This document shows positions 10,518 through 19,843 of a stretch of DNA of 51,797 nt, piece by piece. Source of the stretch: Teratosphaeria epicoccoides (Eukaryota > Ascomycota > Dothideomycetes > Mycosphaerellales > Teratosphaeriaceae). Where the stretch lies: positions 1-51,797 of the forward strand of contig JADDMT010000169.1 of the NCBI GenBank assembly GCA_021401465.1, written 5' to 3'. The position numbers were made by a program, and so were the translations under genes. The notes under the pieces were generated by a model. It did not search any database, was not told the origin of the DNA, and saw nothing but the letters and a program-made list of their open reading frames with translations. Every line of letters starts with the position of its first letter. Position 1 is the first letter of the stretch.

Positions 10518-10860
10518 GGCAAAATATAATCGGCTAGTGCTAAATGGCTATTTGGCTAGTGCTCGACTACACTAAAAGTGATGAAGTTTATAGTAAGATA
10601 CTAATACCTTCTTCTACCCTAATTTGATTTTTGAAAAGGCAGACTTTGCCAAAATTACTTGGCTTAGTATATGCGCTTTTCAGATTGTCTAGTTTCGGGG
10701 AAATAATCTCTCCGTTATTGAGAATGTAAAGCCCTCTAACTGGATTTTAGACCTTCGCATCCAGATTAGGACACCCTTGCGTGCACAGACATATTTTGTA
10801 TGGGGTTTTTGGGGAGCACTGGCCAAATAGCCGCTCAGCACTGGCCGATTATATTTTGCC
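10518..10860. mobile_element. MITE-like element with 46-bp terminal inverted repeats
   Basis: The arms are 10518-10563 (GGCAAAATATAATCGGC...) and 10815-10860, its reverse complement. They match at 41 of 46 positions, and all five differences are transitions. Each arm holds two copies of GGC[C/T]AGTGCT. The 251-bp interior has no open frame. A direct repeat of about 85 bp (10429-10517 and about 10913-11003, both ending GTCCTCT) lies on either side, the left copy more RIP-mutated. A non-autonomous DNA transposon or a foldback remnant would both fit. No clear short target duplication was found. Confidence 0.45.
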
Positions 10861-11071
10861 CGTCCTCTCCTGCCCAGCTGAAACTCCCAAGACATAGGGA
10901 CAGGCTCAAGGTGCGCACACGGACACTCGATTGCTCTCCTAGAGCAATCAACCCTCTCTCTTCCCCATCGCCGGGTCTCATTCGTTTGCAGCGTCCTCTC
11001 CTGCTAAGCCAAAGTTCTATTACGTCTCACATGTGAGAAGCTCCAGTATTTCCTTGCCCACATTTGCTGAG

Positions 11072-11416
11072 ATGACCGATCGTGCCCTGCAGGCGCTCTT
11101 CAAGAGCGAGGAACTCCTTCGTGTGCTGTCAAGCTTGGACGCCGATTCGTGGAAACTTTGCAGATCTCTATGCGCCCAGAAGATTAGAGACGCTGCGAGC
11201 CAGTACGTACGACGTCTACCGGAAGACGAGCAAGGGAACTTCTGAATAAGTTTCCAAGATGCCGTTGAAGACCTCATCGGTTTCGCCGTGTTGGCAACAG
11301 GCAGCGAGATTGAGACACCGTGTATAGGTATAGCTCTTTTTCTATGCGGCGCCAGGGGACCCCATCTGATTCGCATGAAGCAGGCGGACATGCTTGAGAA
11401 AAGAATGACGGCGTAA
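11072..11416 (+). pseudogene. Orphan gene broken by one in-frame TGA
   Basis: From ATG 11072 (MTDRALQALFKSEELLRVLS) a frame of 114 codons runs to TAA 11414, interrupted once by TGA at 11243-11245. Both sides look coding: the second half continues FQDAVEDLIGFAVLATG and has no further stop. A CGA-to-TGA change would explain the break, and no GT-AG intron around it is convincing. An upstream ATG at 11033 is also in frame. The family is not recognised. It lies at the left edge of the gene island, next to repeats, where RIP could spill over. Genuine 57-codon expression cannot be excluded. Confidence 0.4.
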
Positions 11417-11554
11417 CGAGTAGTCTAGCTATTACGGCAGAAGTGATACGTGAGATGCCAAGCCTTCATGCCTCAGGCCGAATATCTGCGCGTACAGTGT
11501 TACTATGCAATGACCGCATACACTCTGGACAATCTTTCTGGCAGCAGAGGTGCA

Positions 11555-12130
11555 CTAACATCCCTTTCGATCGGTTCTCGTACACGCTCGACGTCTGTCC
11601 CAACTGACCTCGTCACCCGCATCCGTCGTTAAGCTCCAGAACTTTGCTCCGATTTCGTTCCATAATGATTTCCTGCACTCTAGAGCCACTCCTCGACACC
11701 GAACCCACTTTGGTGTAAAATGGACGTATCGATAGCCGCTTGGGAGAGGCGTAGCAGATATTGCATATCCGTTCTGACTTTCTTGGCTAATGTCGTACCC
11801 TGGAGGTACTGTCATGTCCGGTAATGTGGTCAAGTAGCTCCATCGTACCTGGCTAGCGACCACCTTATGCCCTACGCCGAGAAGATCTGTATTAGATGAA
11901 GTAAGGGAGTGTCCGCCGCGAACATGAGCTTCCGCATTCCTGCTCCACTGTCGGGCACGGATCGTCTCTTGCTCGTCGTCTTCATCGACACCTTCTTCTC
12001 GTGTAGTATTACTTCGAGCACGAGAGATAAACTAGGTTCCAAGTGCCCTACTCTGATCACCGTATGACGAGATTTGTTCAAGTTCATCATTTGCCTTAGT
12101 AGTGGCTGTGTTAGCATTTCTAGTCTCCAT
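11555..12130 (-). pseudogene. Orphan gene broken by one in-frame TAG
   Basis: On the minus strand, ATG 12130 (METRNANTATTKANDELEQI) opens a frame that runs 191 codons to the stop at 11555, interrupted only by TAG at 12032-12034 (codon 33). The remainder is acidic and polar, then has a W/Y-rich tail (GYRYVHFTPKW). CAG-to-TAG would explain the stop. I found no intron with good splice sites that removes it. The family is not recognised. Like its neighbour at 11072 it carries a single C-to-T-type stop. Confidence 0.4.
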
Positions 12131-12671
12131 GAGTAGATCCTTGTTCGAACTCGTTGTCGCACTTGAAGGCTGTCTACACCTAGATGTCGGTGCGGACTAC
12201 TCGTCGGATGCCAATGTGACTGGTAGCGATCTTGTAGTCGTGCGGTATTGCTTGATTGCCGAAATGAGGCCAAAGCCGCGAGTGAGACACAGACTAAAGA
12301 GTAGATTCACCTGTTATGTAATGACAACCTAAGAAGACTGCAGAGGCTAGCAAGTCTGCAAGTAGTATCCCCCGAGCGCTGCCGTTATCACACTAGACCT
12401 TTTTCAGTTAGCTATAACGCATAAGTCGAGCATCCATTTCCCGACTTACAGAGGACGAAGTGTCCACAACGTTAAAACTCCTAGTTTGGCTTTCCGAGGC
12501 GTAGTGTGTCTCGAGATGTACATTGGCGTACATGCGCAAGAGAGCTCGTAAAGTAGTACAGCTGCAGTCACGATTGCACCTCTATATACGGCAATCTGGA
12601 AGATGTGTTAGTGAATGTGTGATCGTGGCTTAACAGAAACTGACCTTTTTATATGGTGGCAGGGACAATAA

Positions 12672-13286
12672 CACAATCGAGTTCAGACACAGGACAGTGT
12701 TGAAGAGGAACAGTCCGAGCCATGGACGCGCCTGGTAAGGGAGGAGGCGGCGACAAAGGAAGCTTTGAGAGAGCTGAGTGCACACCAGTGTGCATTGAAG
12801 CGGTATGTATGCGATGCGCAACCTGCTTCTGTTAGCAAAAGAGTAATTAAGATAGGTAGCTGTTACATGCAGAGTACGCAATGGTCTCAAACCAGTAAGT
12901 AGACCAGTGTATATCGTGAATGGTATCTGATCAAATTAGTTCTAAGATCATTCGGCTTAAAGCAGAAGACCTACCAGCGCTGCGACGGCCCATCCATCGT
13001 CCCAACCAAGTTCAAGCGATTGCTTGTCGATGCTGTTGCGCGAATGAAGGAGTGCCCGCCAACGAAGAAGGTATCGGATGGAAAAGTCGGTGAGAACGGC
13101 CACTTGGGATACGACCTGGAACCATATCATAGGCGGTGTCATTCCAGCTTTACACTCCATCCATTCAAGCTGCCAATCGACATAGCGGACTGCGAGGATG
13201 CACACATGATCTTATGCTACGCTGTTTTACGCGGTTCTTCTGGAGGGCTGGCCAAGCCCAACGAGATGCACTGTTTCGATGAGTGA
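12672..13286 (+). CDS. Spliced gene of unknown function, 5' end unresolved
   Basis: The proposed structure is an exon ending at 12802, an intron 12803-12872 (GTATGT...GCAG, 70 nt), a 22-nt exon 12873-12894, an intron 12895-12965 (GTAAGT...GCAG, 71 nt) and an exon 12966-13286 ending in TGA. Both junctions keep one frame and give a helical, basic segment (TKEALRELSAHQCALKRVRN), then KPKTYQRCDG and a Cys/His-containing C-terminal part (EPYHRRCHSSF). The frame is open back to 12672. The true first exon was not found; a short frame at 12532-12634 starting MRKRARKVVQLQSR is a candidate, but no good junction connects it. No known domain. The splice signals are the main evidence that it is a real gene. 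Confidence 0.45.
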
Positions 13287-13560
13287 CGAGACTGCATCTC
13301 CTTCTGTCGAAACCCTGGTCAGCTTGCACGAACGTTGTTATATGCATTGGGGAACGTGTCATAGAAAGTGTGTGTTTGGGATTATCTGAGTATGGTCCGA
13401 AAGGGAGGCCCTCGAGAAAGCGAAATAACCGCCGCACTAACCATTTTGGAGGATCAAAATTTTTGCTCCTCGAAAAAGGTTAGTGCGTCTTTTGCGGCAC
13501 AGTTTAGTTCACTTCCCCACCTCCAAAACCCGCTGCCTTTTTCATCCAACATCAAGCCCA

Positions 13561-14517
13561 ATGGACAACAGAGTCGACAACTTCACGGGCTCGGACCACC
13601 AGTACATTCAACATCTCGAGAAAAGAGTAAAAGAGCTCACGGCTCATCACCAAAGCTGTACGGTGGTTCATCGAACGACGGGCGACACTGCCGCAAAGAA
13701 TTTGCCAAGCAAAGCTGTCCTGGATACATATCAATTCATCCAATGGGACAGAGAACTTCAATCCGGTGGACGACGGAAACCACTTACGGAGTGGGAGAAG
13801 AAAGCCAAAACTCTAGTTTGACTGACACCGACGGCGCAGCAGTGGCAACTGTCTGTCGAGAAACTTGGAGTATATGAAGCTATGTGCAACGGACAGGCTG
13901 CCATGTTTATGCTGGACGGGCTTTGTCCAACGCCAGGTCCATCCAATGCCGTATCGTCTCAGATGCATGCGATTGAATCAAGCACGATGGATTTGCTTGG
14001 TCGCTTGGCAAAATACGCCCAGACGGCAATGCGACGTGAGGTGGCGGCTTCGTTAGCTTGCATGTTCGCGAATTTTCAAAAGTTCATTCTCCTTTCTTCT
14101 TGCGCGGTCCTTTATCACATCGAGGATTCGAAGGAAAGGGTACTCAATGTGGTGAAAATCTGTCTCGGCAACGTCTCGGAGAGGTACTGTGTTCAGGTTC
14201 TTCGCACTACCAAGTACTTGAATGAGCTTGTCGACACTCTGAACGCCGAGGGTTGGGGAACGCGTGCCAGCGAGCTCTTACTCATATGTGAGAAGACCTT
14301 CGCTCGCGTAAGATGAGACGCTGACTTATTGGAGCTAGGGAACCAGCCTCCGGTCTGGTACCATTCAATGGCCTGCTCGTCACAGAAGAGCCTCCGTTAC
14401 ATGGAGACTGCGCTCGTGTCAAACGAATATATGTTTCGCAACGAGCAGAGCGAGAAATTAACGCCTTTGGACGTGCCGACTCTAGTGCATCAAGTATTGG
14501 AGAAAAAGTTCCAGTAG
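13561..14517 (+). pseudogene. Orphan gene with two in-frame TGA codons
   Basis: From ATG 13561 (MDNRVDNFTGSDHQYIQHLE) one frame of 318 codons runs to TAG 14515-14517, broken by TGA at 13819-13821 and 14314-14316. The sequence between and after the stops stays coding-like (for example the segment around MFMLDGLCPTPGPSN and the tail PLDVPTLVHQVLEKKFQ). Both stops are one C-to-T change from CGA (Arg). The N-terminus is a short coiled coil; the middle is hydrophobic and helical. The family is not recognised. Its 3' end faces the minus-strand gene at 14656. Splicing around the stops gave no good GT-AG introns. Translational readthrough is an unlikely alternative. Confidence 0.45.
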
Positions 14518-14655
14518 GTCTCACGTTGCCGAAGTACAACCCATGCTAAATCCGACAGCGTTGCACGAATCAGCCACATTTTGGGCTACAAGCATGCGCA
14601 TGTACTCAAGGAGGTGAATCCACTGCAGTTCTTTAATGCTACTTGAATCTCGGAT

Positions 14656-15290
14656 TCATATATTCAGTGCAATGAAGACGCCGATCCCGCCTCCGCTTCG
14701 AGGAAATTGAAGCTTGGCCCGACTGTCCAGTGACACATCGTGGCCCTTTTTGAGGTCCATGAAAAACCCATTTGACGGATCCAAGTCTTCGAGCGCGACA
14801 AAGACGACAGTCTGTGGTATGTCACCGTCCATACCTAGCGAGTCCAAGGGTCTTGTCCACTCATCGCCATCTAACACTTTCAGCCTAAACGCGCAATATC
14901 CGTGAAGAAGCTTCTTTCCTTCTTCGGGACGTCGCCCTACTTGCGTAGCAGCTCGTTGGATATTAGAGGCGTCCTGTGAGCGGCGTTAGCTACGGAAGCT
15001 GTGATCGCGACGTGGCACCATACTTCGACCCAGAGATTGACCATGTCCTTCACTTTCTTGTTCCATCCTTCCTTGTAAAGGATTTCATAGATGAAGCGGA
15101 CTTCGGCGTGGGATTCGTAGGGTTTGTGAAGTCGAGCATCACGAAGATAGTCGTACAGGTCCGTTATTACCTCGCTCGGAATGGTTTTGCCGATCGCGTC
15201 CGAGTATATACGTGTCTGCTCCTGCCCAATATTATGCGAAATCGGTGCTGGTGGTGCGACAGCTGCGGTTCCGGACTGAGTGTCCTCCAT
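14656..15290 (-). CDS. Small spliced gene, weak similarity to PhyH-type oxygenases
   Basis: Two exons on minus, 15290-14941 and 14884-14656, with a 56-nt intron (GTAGGG...TTTAG). Joining them keeps the frame and yields 192 residues. The N-terminus is MEDTQSGTAAVAPPAP. A helical middle holds YEILYKEGW, and the second exon contains VVFVALEDLDPSNGFF, which resembles the strand pattern of phytanoyl-CoA dioxygenase-like proteins (aliphatic stretch, L-D-D/P-x-N-G). The iron-binding HxD motif is not seen, so enzyme activity is doubtful and the family call is weak. The 5' splice site is not the commonest fungal form. The start overlaps the open frame upstream of the plus-strand gene at 15491, so the two are probably divergently transcribed. 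Confidence 0.5.
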
Positions 15291-15490
15291 GTCTATGCAA
15301 CATAAAAAAGACAGGTTTGGGTAAGCTCAATGACGTACTGAAGAGCAAGTATCCGCTGGCAAAGTGGGGGGAGGGGGGAGATGATGACTCTTGGCTGCTG
15401 CCACAATTCGGCAATAATAGGGCTCTTTCTCTGGTGTCTGTATTCCATCTCAAGCTCTCGGCGGTTAAACAAGCGCAGGTACAACGAACG

Positions 15491-16111
15491 ATGGAGAAGA
15501 ACTGGGAAGTCATGCGCGGGTTCACGGATGCTGCGTCACGATACAACTGTGTGAGGGAATTTTGGGAACAGCAGCACCAGGTTGATACGTTTGTCATACA
15601 GTCGGTCGGGATGATTTTCGTCAAACACCAAGCTCATCGACTGTTCGGTCTGAATTTGCTGCATCGTCACGGAACACTCGACCCTGGAACTGCAATGGTA
15701 CACACGCTCACAGCACAGCGCGAAGACATGTGCATCGCGGAATCTCTAGGCGCTCACACGGTCTACCCGTCCTCCTTCCTTTTAGACGCGCAAGACGAAT
15801 TCATGCCACTAGAGTATTCAGTCCATCCTATTCCTACGCCAGAAATCGAATTCCTGTCAGAGCTGCGGTCATACTTCATTGCCCACGGCCTCACTAAACT
15901 TCTCGGGATCACTCACATACTGCCTTCGGAGAAGCTATGGGTGGAGCATGAACTGCTGAATCACAAGGGCACTATTGCAACGGAAGCAAACATTCGCGAG
16001 AGCAATGGAGTAACCACTGTTTGGCAATTCTTTGATGATGGGGTTGAGGTGAGGATCAAGGATTTGAGAAAGTGCGTAGCGACTGAATCAGGAGCGCATA
16101 GGGTTACATAA
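15491..16111 (+). CDS. Conserved-looking fungal protein of unknown function
   Basis: An intact frame of 206 codons runs from ATG 15491 (MEKNWEVMRGFTDAASRYNC) to TAA. The frame is open back to ATG 15212, which would give 299 residues but would overlap the divergent gene at 14656-15290, so I prefer the downstream start. The middle holds FGLNLLHRHGTLDPGTAMVH, followed by a P/S/T-rich loop and a predicted beta-rich C-terminus. The layout recalls short hypothetical proteins common in plant-associated ascomycetes, but I cannot name a domain. No signal peptide or membrane segment. No intron is required. Confidence 0.5.
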   Translation: MEKNWEVMRGFTDAASRYNCVREFWEQQHQVDTFVIQSVGMIFVKHQAHRLFGLNLLHRHGTLDPGTAMVHTLTAQREDMCIAESLGAHTVYPSSFLLDAQDEFMPLEYSVHPIPTPEIEFLSELRSYFIAHGLTKLLGITHILPSEKLWVEHELLNHKGTIATEANIRESNGVTTVWQFFDDGVEVRIKDLRKCVATESGAHRVT

Positions 16112-16524
16112 CCAATTTCTTATGGTTACGTGTCCCGTCATTCGACCTGCAGCCCTAGGACCCACTCGGGGCCGTCTGCTCCGCACACCCACACTCATCC
16201 AACATCCACTCCTCCTACCTGCGAACGGGACCCACGAATATGGCACCGTATCGAGAAAAAGCTCGTTCGTGTAGGGTTGTCGAGAGACGATCAAAAACGA
16301 GTACGATAATAGCTGTGGAGATCTAGTAGCAACACGAGCGCGACGCGACAAAGAGGTTGCGGAAGAGGCCGCGAGGGAGCGAAATATGAAGAAGAGCAAG
16401 CGCAAGATTATGAACGATGCGCGACTGCGGACACGGTATGTTATGCGGCGCACAGCACCGAGGCTGAACCGGCGATTTTGCGCATGCAAGCACAGGCTGA
16501 GGAGAAGTAAGAGGCTCCAGTAGC
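16112..16524. other. No confident gene; possible upstream part of the Copia relic
   Basis: A plus-strand frame near 16350-16510 reads a polar stretch (EEEQAQDYERCATADT) ending in TAA just before the Copia-like frame at 16525. It could be a decayed linker between integrase and RT of that element. Nothing else is supported. Confidence 0.3.
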
Positions 16525-16776
16525 ATGCATGTATTGATATCAAGCATTGCGTACGTATTTACCAGACCGTCCAAGTCACCGGGCAAGAACTGGGTGAGGG
16601 CATTGGGCTACGATCCGCAGACACTGCGCCAAGCACAACAGAGCTCCGAGTGGTTACAGTGGCAAGAGGCAATGGAAGCTGAGGTTACCTCACTTCGCAA
16701 AAGTAAGATGTGGCGACTGCAGAAACGGAAAACAGTCAATGGCCGAGTGCTGCACGGCAAGTGGGTGTTCAAGATC
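16525..16776 (+). pseudogene. Ty1/Copia reverse-transcriptase N-terminal relic
   Basis: The frame contains QWQEAMEAEVTSLRKSKMWR and then GRVLHGKWVFKI, the conserved entry to Copia RT (a W-x-x-A-M-x-x-E-x-x-S-L segment, then a G-K-W-V-F-K block). After WVFKI the frame turns into unrelated sequence, so the element is frameshifted or truncated, and no YVDD motif follows. It is far less RIP-mutated than the Gypsy copies, so it may be a lone old fragment. Confidence 0.65.
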
Positions 16777-17596
16777 TCGAGTAGTCAAGCGCGTTGTTTC
16801 CTGCATTGCTGCAAGCAAGGAAAGTGTCTTAGTAGGCACCACCACACCTCATACACGGCATGCTGGGACATCTGCCAATTGGAATCTCTGCTAGCCTTGT
16901 CAGGCTTGAGAGGAGTACCTTAGCCTTCTGGCGCTGCAAGACGCTGTAGGGATACTAGCCGCCGAGCAATGCAGCGGCAGTCCTCGAAACAAGGAGTCCT
17001 TGAGGCTGTTGCCTACAATCTTGCGTTGCAGGCTATAAGAAGCAACTGGAGAACGCACAAGCAAGTAGTTGGTAGCGTCTTCCCAACTTCTACGATGGCC
17101 AACGCAGTCCATCAGGCCGACTCTGGCTACGAACATAGCCATACGTTCACCGGAACAATCACGTACATCAGGTGCACCGCATCTCCAAGGCATCTCGTGA
17201 CAACAGAACGCACCGAGACATGCGAAGTACCCAATTGCCGCAGGCCATCTAATCAGCCAATGGGACACACGACCAACCGAAGGTTCGCATGTCCACAATG
17301 TCCAAGGCCTTCCTGATCAATGGTACATTCGTATTGGTCGCGAGATCAATTCTGCGCTAACGGGCTGTCGCAGGTTTATGACAAAGAGGATGAAGGGAAA
17401 CATGGTAAATGCCAAGGCGCAGGCTCGGGCCGTGGGGATGATCACACTCGTTTGTAGTCACTACTTGCAAGTTATGCTTAAGTAGATTTTGCAAGATATT
17501 CAAGATAACCACCACAACCCTCTGGGACTTTACAAGGAAACACATAAGATCTGTCTGTGCAGCTTTAGAAGCAGTCGTTTGATTTCTCTAGAATCT
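16777..17596. other. Intergenic DNA without a supported gene
   Basis: Open frames exist on both strands (16900-17298 minus, 16969-17316 plus), but they overlap each other, lack recognisable motifs and are not flanked by splice signals. The region may hold further Copia debris. The last 100 bp is the upstream region of the kinase gene at 17597. Confidence 0.3.
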
Positions 17597-18388
17597 ATGG
17601 CGCCCGTTAAGATTGAAGACTGGCAGCCCGACGATGTACAACACTGCCTTGCAGCTTCGCCAACAAACTTCGTTGGGCTCATGACAGATGGCCGCTCGGT
17701 ACTGAAGTATCCGCATCACAAGTGTCAAAATACTATGGATGCTTTGCATGAGGAGGCTGAGCGATATCAACGACTTGGCTGCCATGAGAATCTGGTAACC
17801 TTTATTTCATCTCACAGAGACGGCCTAGTCCTGGAGTACTGCGAGCGTGGACAGCTTCGAGAGGTAATCGATGACTTATCCGACCATCAAAAACGAACCA
17901 TTGCGGTACAGGTCGTCCGCTGCCTAGTCTACCTCCACGGGCAGCATTATATCCACGGCGATCTGAACGTTAGCAACGTTTTCGTAACATCCGGCATGAT
18001 TGCAAAGGTGGGAGACCTTCAAGGCCAACTCTATCGACCTGATGGTAGTATCGAATTGCCGGCTATCTCTCAGGAAAGCGCAAAGTCCCGTCACCCACAC
18101 GCAGGAGAGGATGAGTTCTCAGAACGAACAGATATCTTTGCCTTAGGCACACTGCTATACTACCTATGGTACGGGCATGCCCCTTTCCCGGATCTGAGTG
18201 AGCATACGCGCGAAGAATTAGACGAAATCCAGGCAAGATATCGAGCTGGACAATATCCAATCGACATCGCAGAAGCCGTTGGTATGGACAAGATTATTTG
18301 TCAGTGCTGGCACTCGGTATATCAAAGTGCTACGGAAGTCCTGGAAAGTATAATGGCCTTGGCGAATGGAGACCAGTATGGGGGCTAG
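17597..18388 (+). CDS. Small Ser/Thr protein kinase, HGDL type
   Basis: Intact, intronless, 263 residues from MAPVKIEDWQ. The frame is open further upstream to 17489, but that stretch looks like leader. Kinase landmarks are VLKYP (ATP-binding Lys37), a helix-C Glu near 53 in HEEAERYQRL, the catalytic loop HGDLNVSN at 120-127 (Asp122, Asn127), the metal Asp140 in VGDLQG replacing DFG, and SERTDIFALGTLLYYLWYG (subdomain IX, Asp179). All catalytic residues are present, though the glycine-rich loop is not obvious and the protein is only the kinase fold. HGDL instead of HRDL is common in small fungal kinases outside the main signalling families. No targeting signal. It ends 4 bp before a (GATT)23 repeat and converges with the APH-type kinase gene. 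Confidence 0.8.
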   Translation: MAPVKIEDWQPDDVQHCLAASPTNFVGLMTDGRSVLKYPHHKCQNTMDALHEEAERYQRLGCHENLVTFISSHRDGLVLEYCERGQLREVIDDLSDHQKRTIAVQVVRCLVYLHGQHYIHGDLNVSNVFVTSGMIAKVGDLQGQLYRPDGSIELPAISQESAKSRHPHAGEDEFSERTDIFALGTLLYYLWYGHAPFPDLSEHTREELDEIQARYRAGQYPIDIAEAVGMDKIICQCWHSVYQSATEVLESIMALANGDQYGG

Positions 18389-18392
18389 CATA

Positions 18393-18484
<92 letters not shown>
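18393..18484. repeat. Perfect (GATT)23 microsatellite
   Basis: Twenty-three uninterrupted GATT units start 4 bp after the kinase stop codon, within its likely 3' UTR. Perfect tetranucleotide arrays of this length are usually hypervariable. Confidence 0.98.
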
Positions 18485-18489
18485 ATATC

Positions 18490-18720
18490 CTACTCGGTCT
18501 CAGCCGCATTGGAATCAGCGGCTATGCCCACGGCCTCAATATCTCTCGCATTTTTCCCGGAGATGTTCGAGTCTCGAGCCCATTCCTGAAGCACATCTTT
18601 AACCTCTCGGTCTGGGTCTCACAGTCCACTATGTGCGACAGTACAAGAGCAAGAAGCCGCTGCTCTGTTCCTCCTTGCTGTGTCAAGTGTTGAAATGTGG
18701 ACAGGGCGGTAGATCCAGGG
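18490..18720 (-). pseudogene. Possible gene relic between the two kinase genes
   Basis: On minus, one frame reads coding-like from about 18720 (GSTALSTFQHLTQQGGTEQR), and an adjacent frame continues it (EVKDVLQEWARDSNISGKNA) to TAG at 18490. Together they resemble the end of a helical-repeat protein with a frameshift near 18610. No domain can be named. It may be chance or an undetected intron. Confidence 0.25.
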
Positions 18721-18810
18721 GAGCCGCTGGAATCATCTAAGAAAAGCTTGCATAATGATGTCTGTTTCTTCTTCTCGTCTAGAATTATGACTACGACACC
18801 CGTCAGTACT

Positions 18811-19647
18811 TCATCGACGTGAAGATGACCATAGTACGTACAAAGCAAAGCGTTGATTCGCCGAGAAAACCTTGTCCAGGGCTGAGATTTCACGACGCTG
18901 AACCGGCGTGGCAGCATTCAAAGATAAAGATGCAAGGTAGTTAGTGACCGGGTGGGGTCTGAGGTGCGCCTCGAGAGCAATCGCCCACGTCTCAAAGCTC
19001 GAAGGGTAGAAGCCTGCACAACCCCAGTCGAGGAGGCAGATTACACCTCGATCATCGACGATAATGTTGCGTGGCGCAAGGTCCATATGACAGAGATGCA
19101 GCGTGGAGTTCGTGATGTCAACCAAGGAACGACTTTGTGAAAGCCTTACATCGATGTAGTCCTGCAACATCCCGATGGATACGAACGCCTGCCCGGCGCC
19201 GTACTCTGACCAAAGCAGGCCTCGAGCGGGGCTACCATCGAGTGGACCGGGAATTGTATGAGTGAAGCTGTGTAAATGTGCTACAGCCCTCAGAATCTTG
19301 AGAGCAACGCTTGCATCTTCTTCGTTGCTTCGATCGATGGTTGTTCCTTCTACGAAAGTCATTACCAGATAACCGATGGGCCATGGCTCCGACCCGCTCG
19401 TGAAGAATTGCACGAACGAAGGCACTCGTACAATTTCGTGATCCAAGTGCTCTGCAGCATATTTAAGGGCGTAGGCTTCTGCCAATGTTACGCCAGGTCC
19501 GTATTTGACTGCCAAGTTATCCGTCAACCTCAATACCAGATTGGTGTGGTTGTCCGGGCTAACTATGTTCCGCCTGCACTCTGATGCCGCTTGACATTGC
19601 TTCTTGATATGCTCGCGAGAGACTTTGCTGCTGTAGTCGATTTCCAT
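18811..19647 (-). CDS. APH-family (aminoglycoside-phosphotransferase-like) kinase
   Basis: Intact and intronless; 278 residues from ATG 19647 (MEIDYSSKVSREHIKKQCQA). The frame extends to ATG 19773 (320 residues), but the extra 42 residues look non-conserved. Motifs are LAVKYGPG (ATP-site Lys), LAEAYALKY (partner Glu), the Brenner motif CHMDLAPRNIIVDD (catalytic Asp and Asn) and LLDWGCAGFYP (metal-binding Asp). Fungal proteins of this type are abundant and usually called phosphotransferase-family or protein kinase-like; their substrates are mostly unknown and antibiotic resistance is not implied. All catalytic residues are intact. It is convergent with the kinase at 17597 and lies downstream of the co-oriented DUF7770 gene. 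Confidence 0.8.
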   Translation of the reverse strand: MEIDYSSKVSREHIKKQCQAASECRRNIVSPDNHTNLVLRLTDNLAVKYGPGVTLAEAYALKYAAEHLDHEIVRVPSFVQFFTSGSEPWPIGYLVMTFVEGTTIDRSNEEDASVALKILRAVAHLHSFTHTIPGPLDGSPARGLLWSEYGAGQAFVSIGMLQDYIDVRLSQSRSLVDITNSTLHLCHMDLAPRNIIVDDRGVICLLDWGCAGFYPSSFETWAIALEAHLRPHPVTNYLASLSLNAATPVQRREISALDKVFSANQRFALYVLWSSSRR

Positions 19648-19843
19648 GGCCAGAGTGACTGATGCTTTAAGACGAGCGAGGTAGAAAGTAGAGAGTAAAG
19701 GAGAGGAAGGCTCAGGTTTTATTCGCTGGAGGCTATCGGCCGGCTCATATTTTCTCCGGCTGCCCGCTGCCAAGGTATTTCAAAGAGCTAGTACTATCAG
19801 ATCTACATCTATCAAGCTTGGCATTGTCTCCTGCTGCTCATCT

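Noticed and set aside
13561..15290. Homology between the 13561 pseudogene and the 14656 gene because both contain an EGW segment in a helical context
   Set aside because: Only three residues plus composition agree; too little to claim a duplication.
15212..15490. N-terminal extension of the 15491 gene to ATG 15212
   Set aside because: It would overlap the divergent spliced gene ending at 15290, and the extra residues look non-conserved; not fully excluded.
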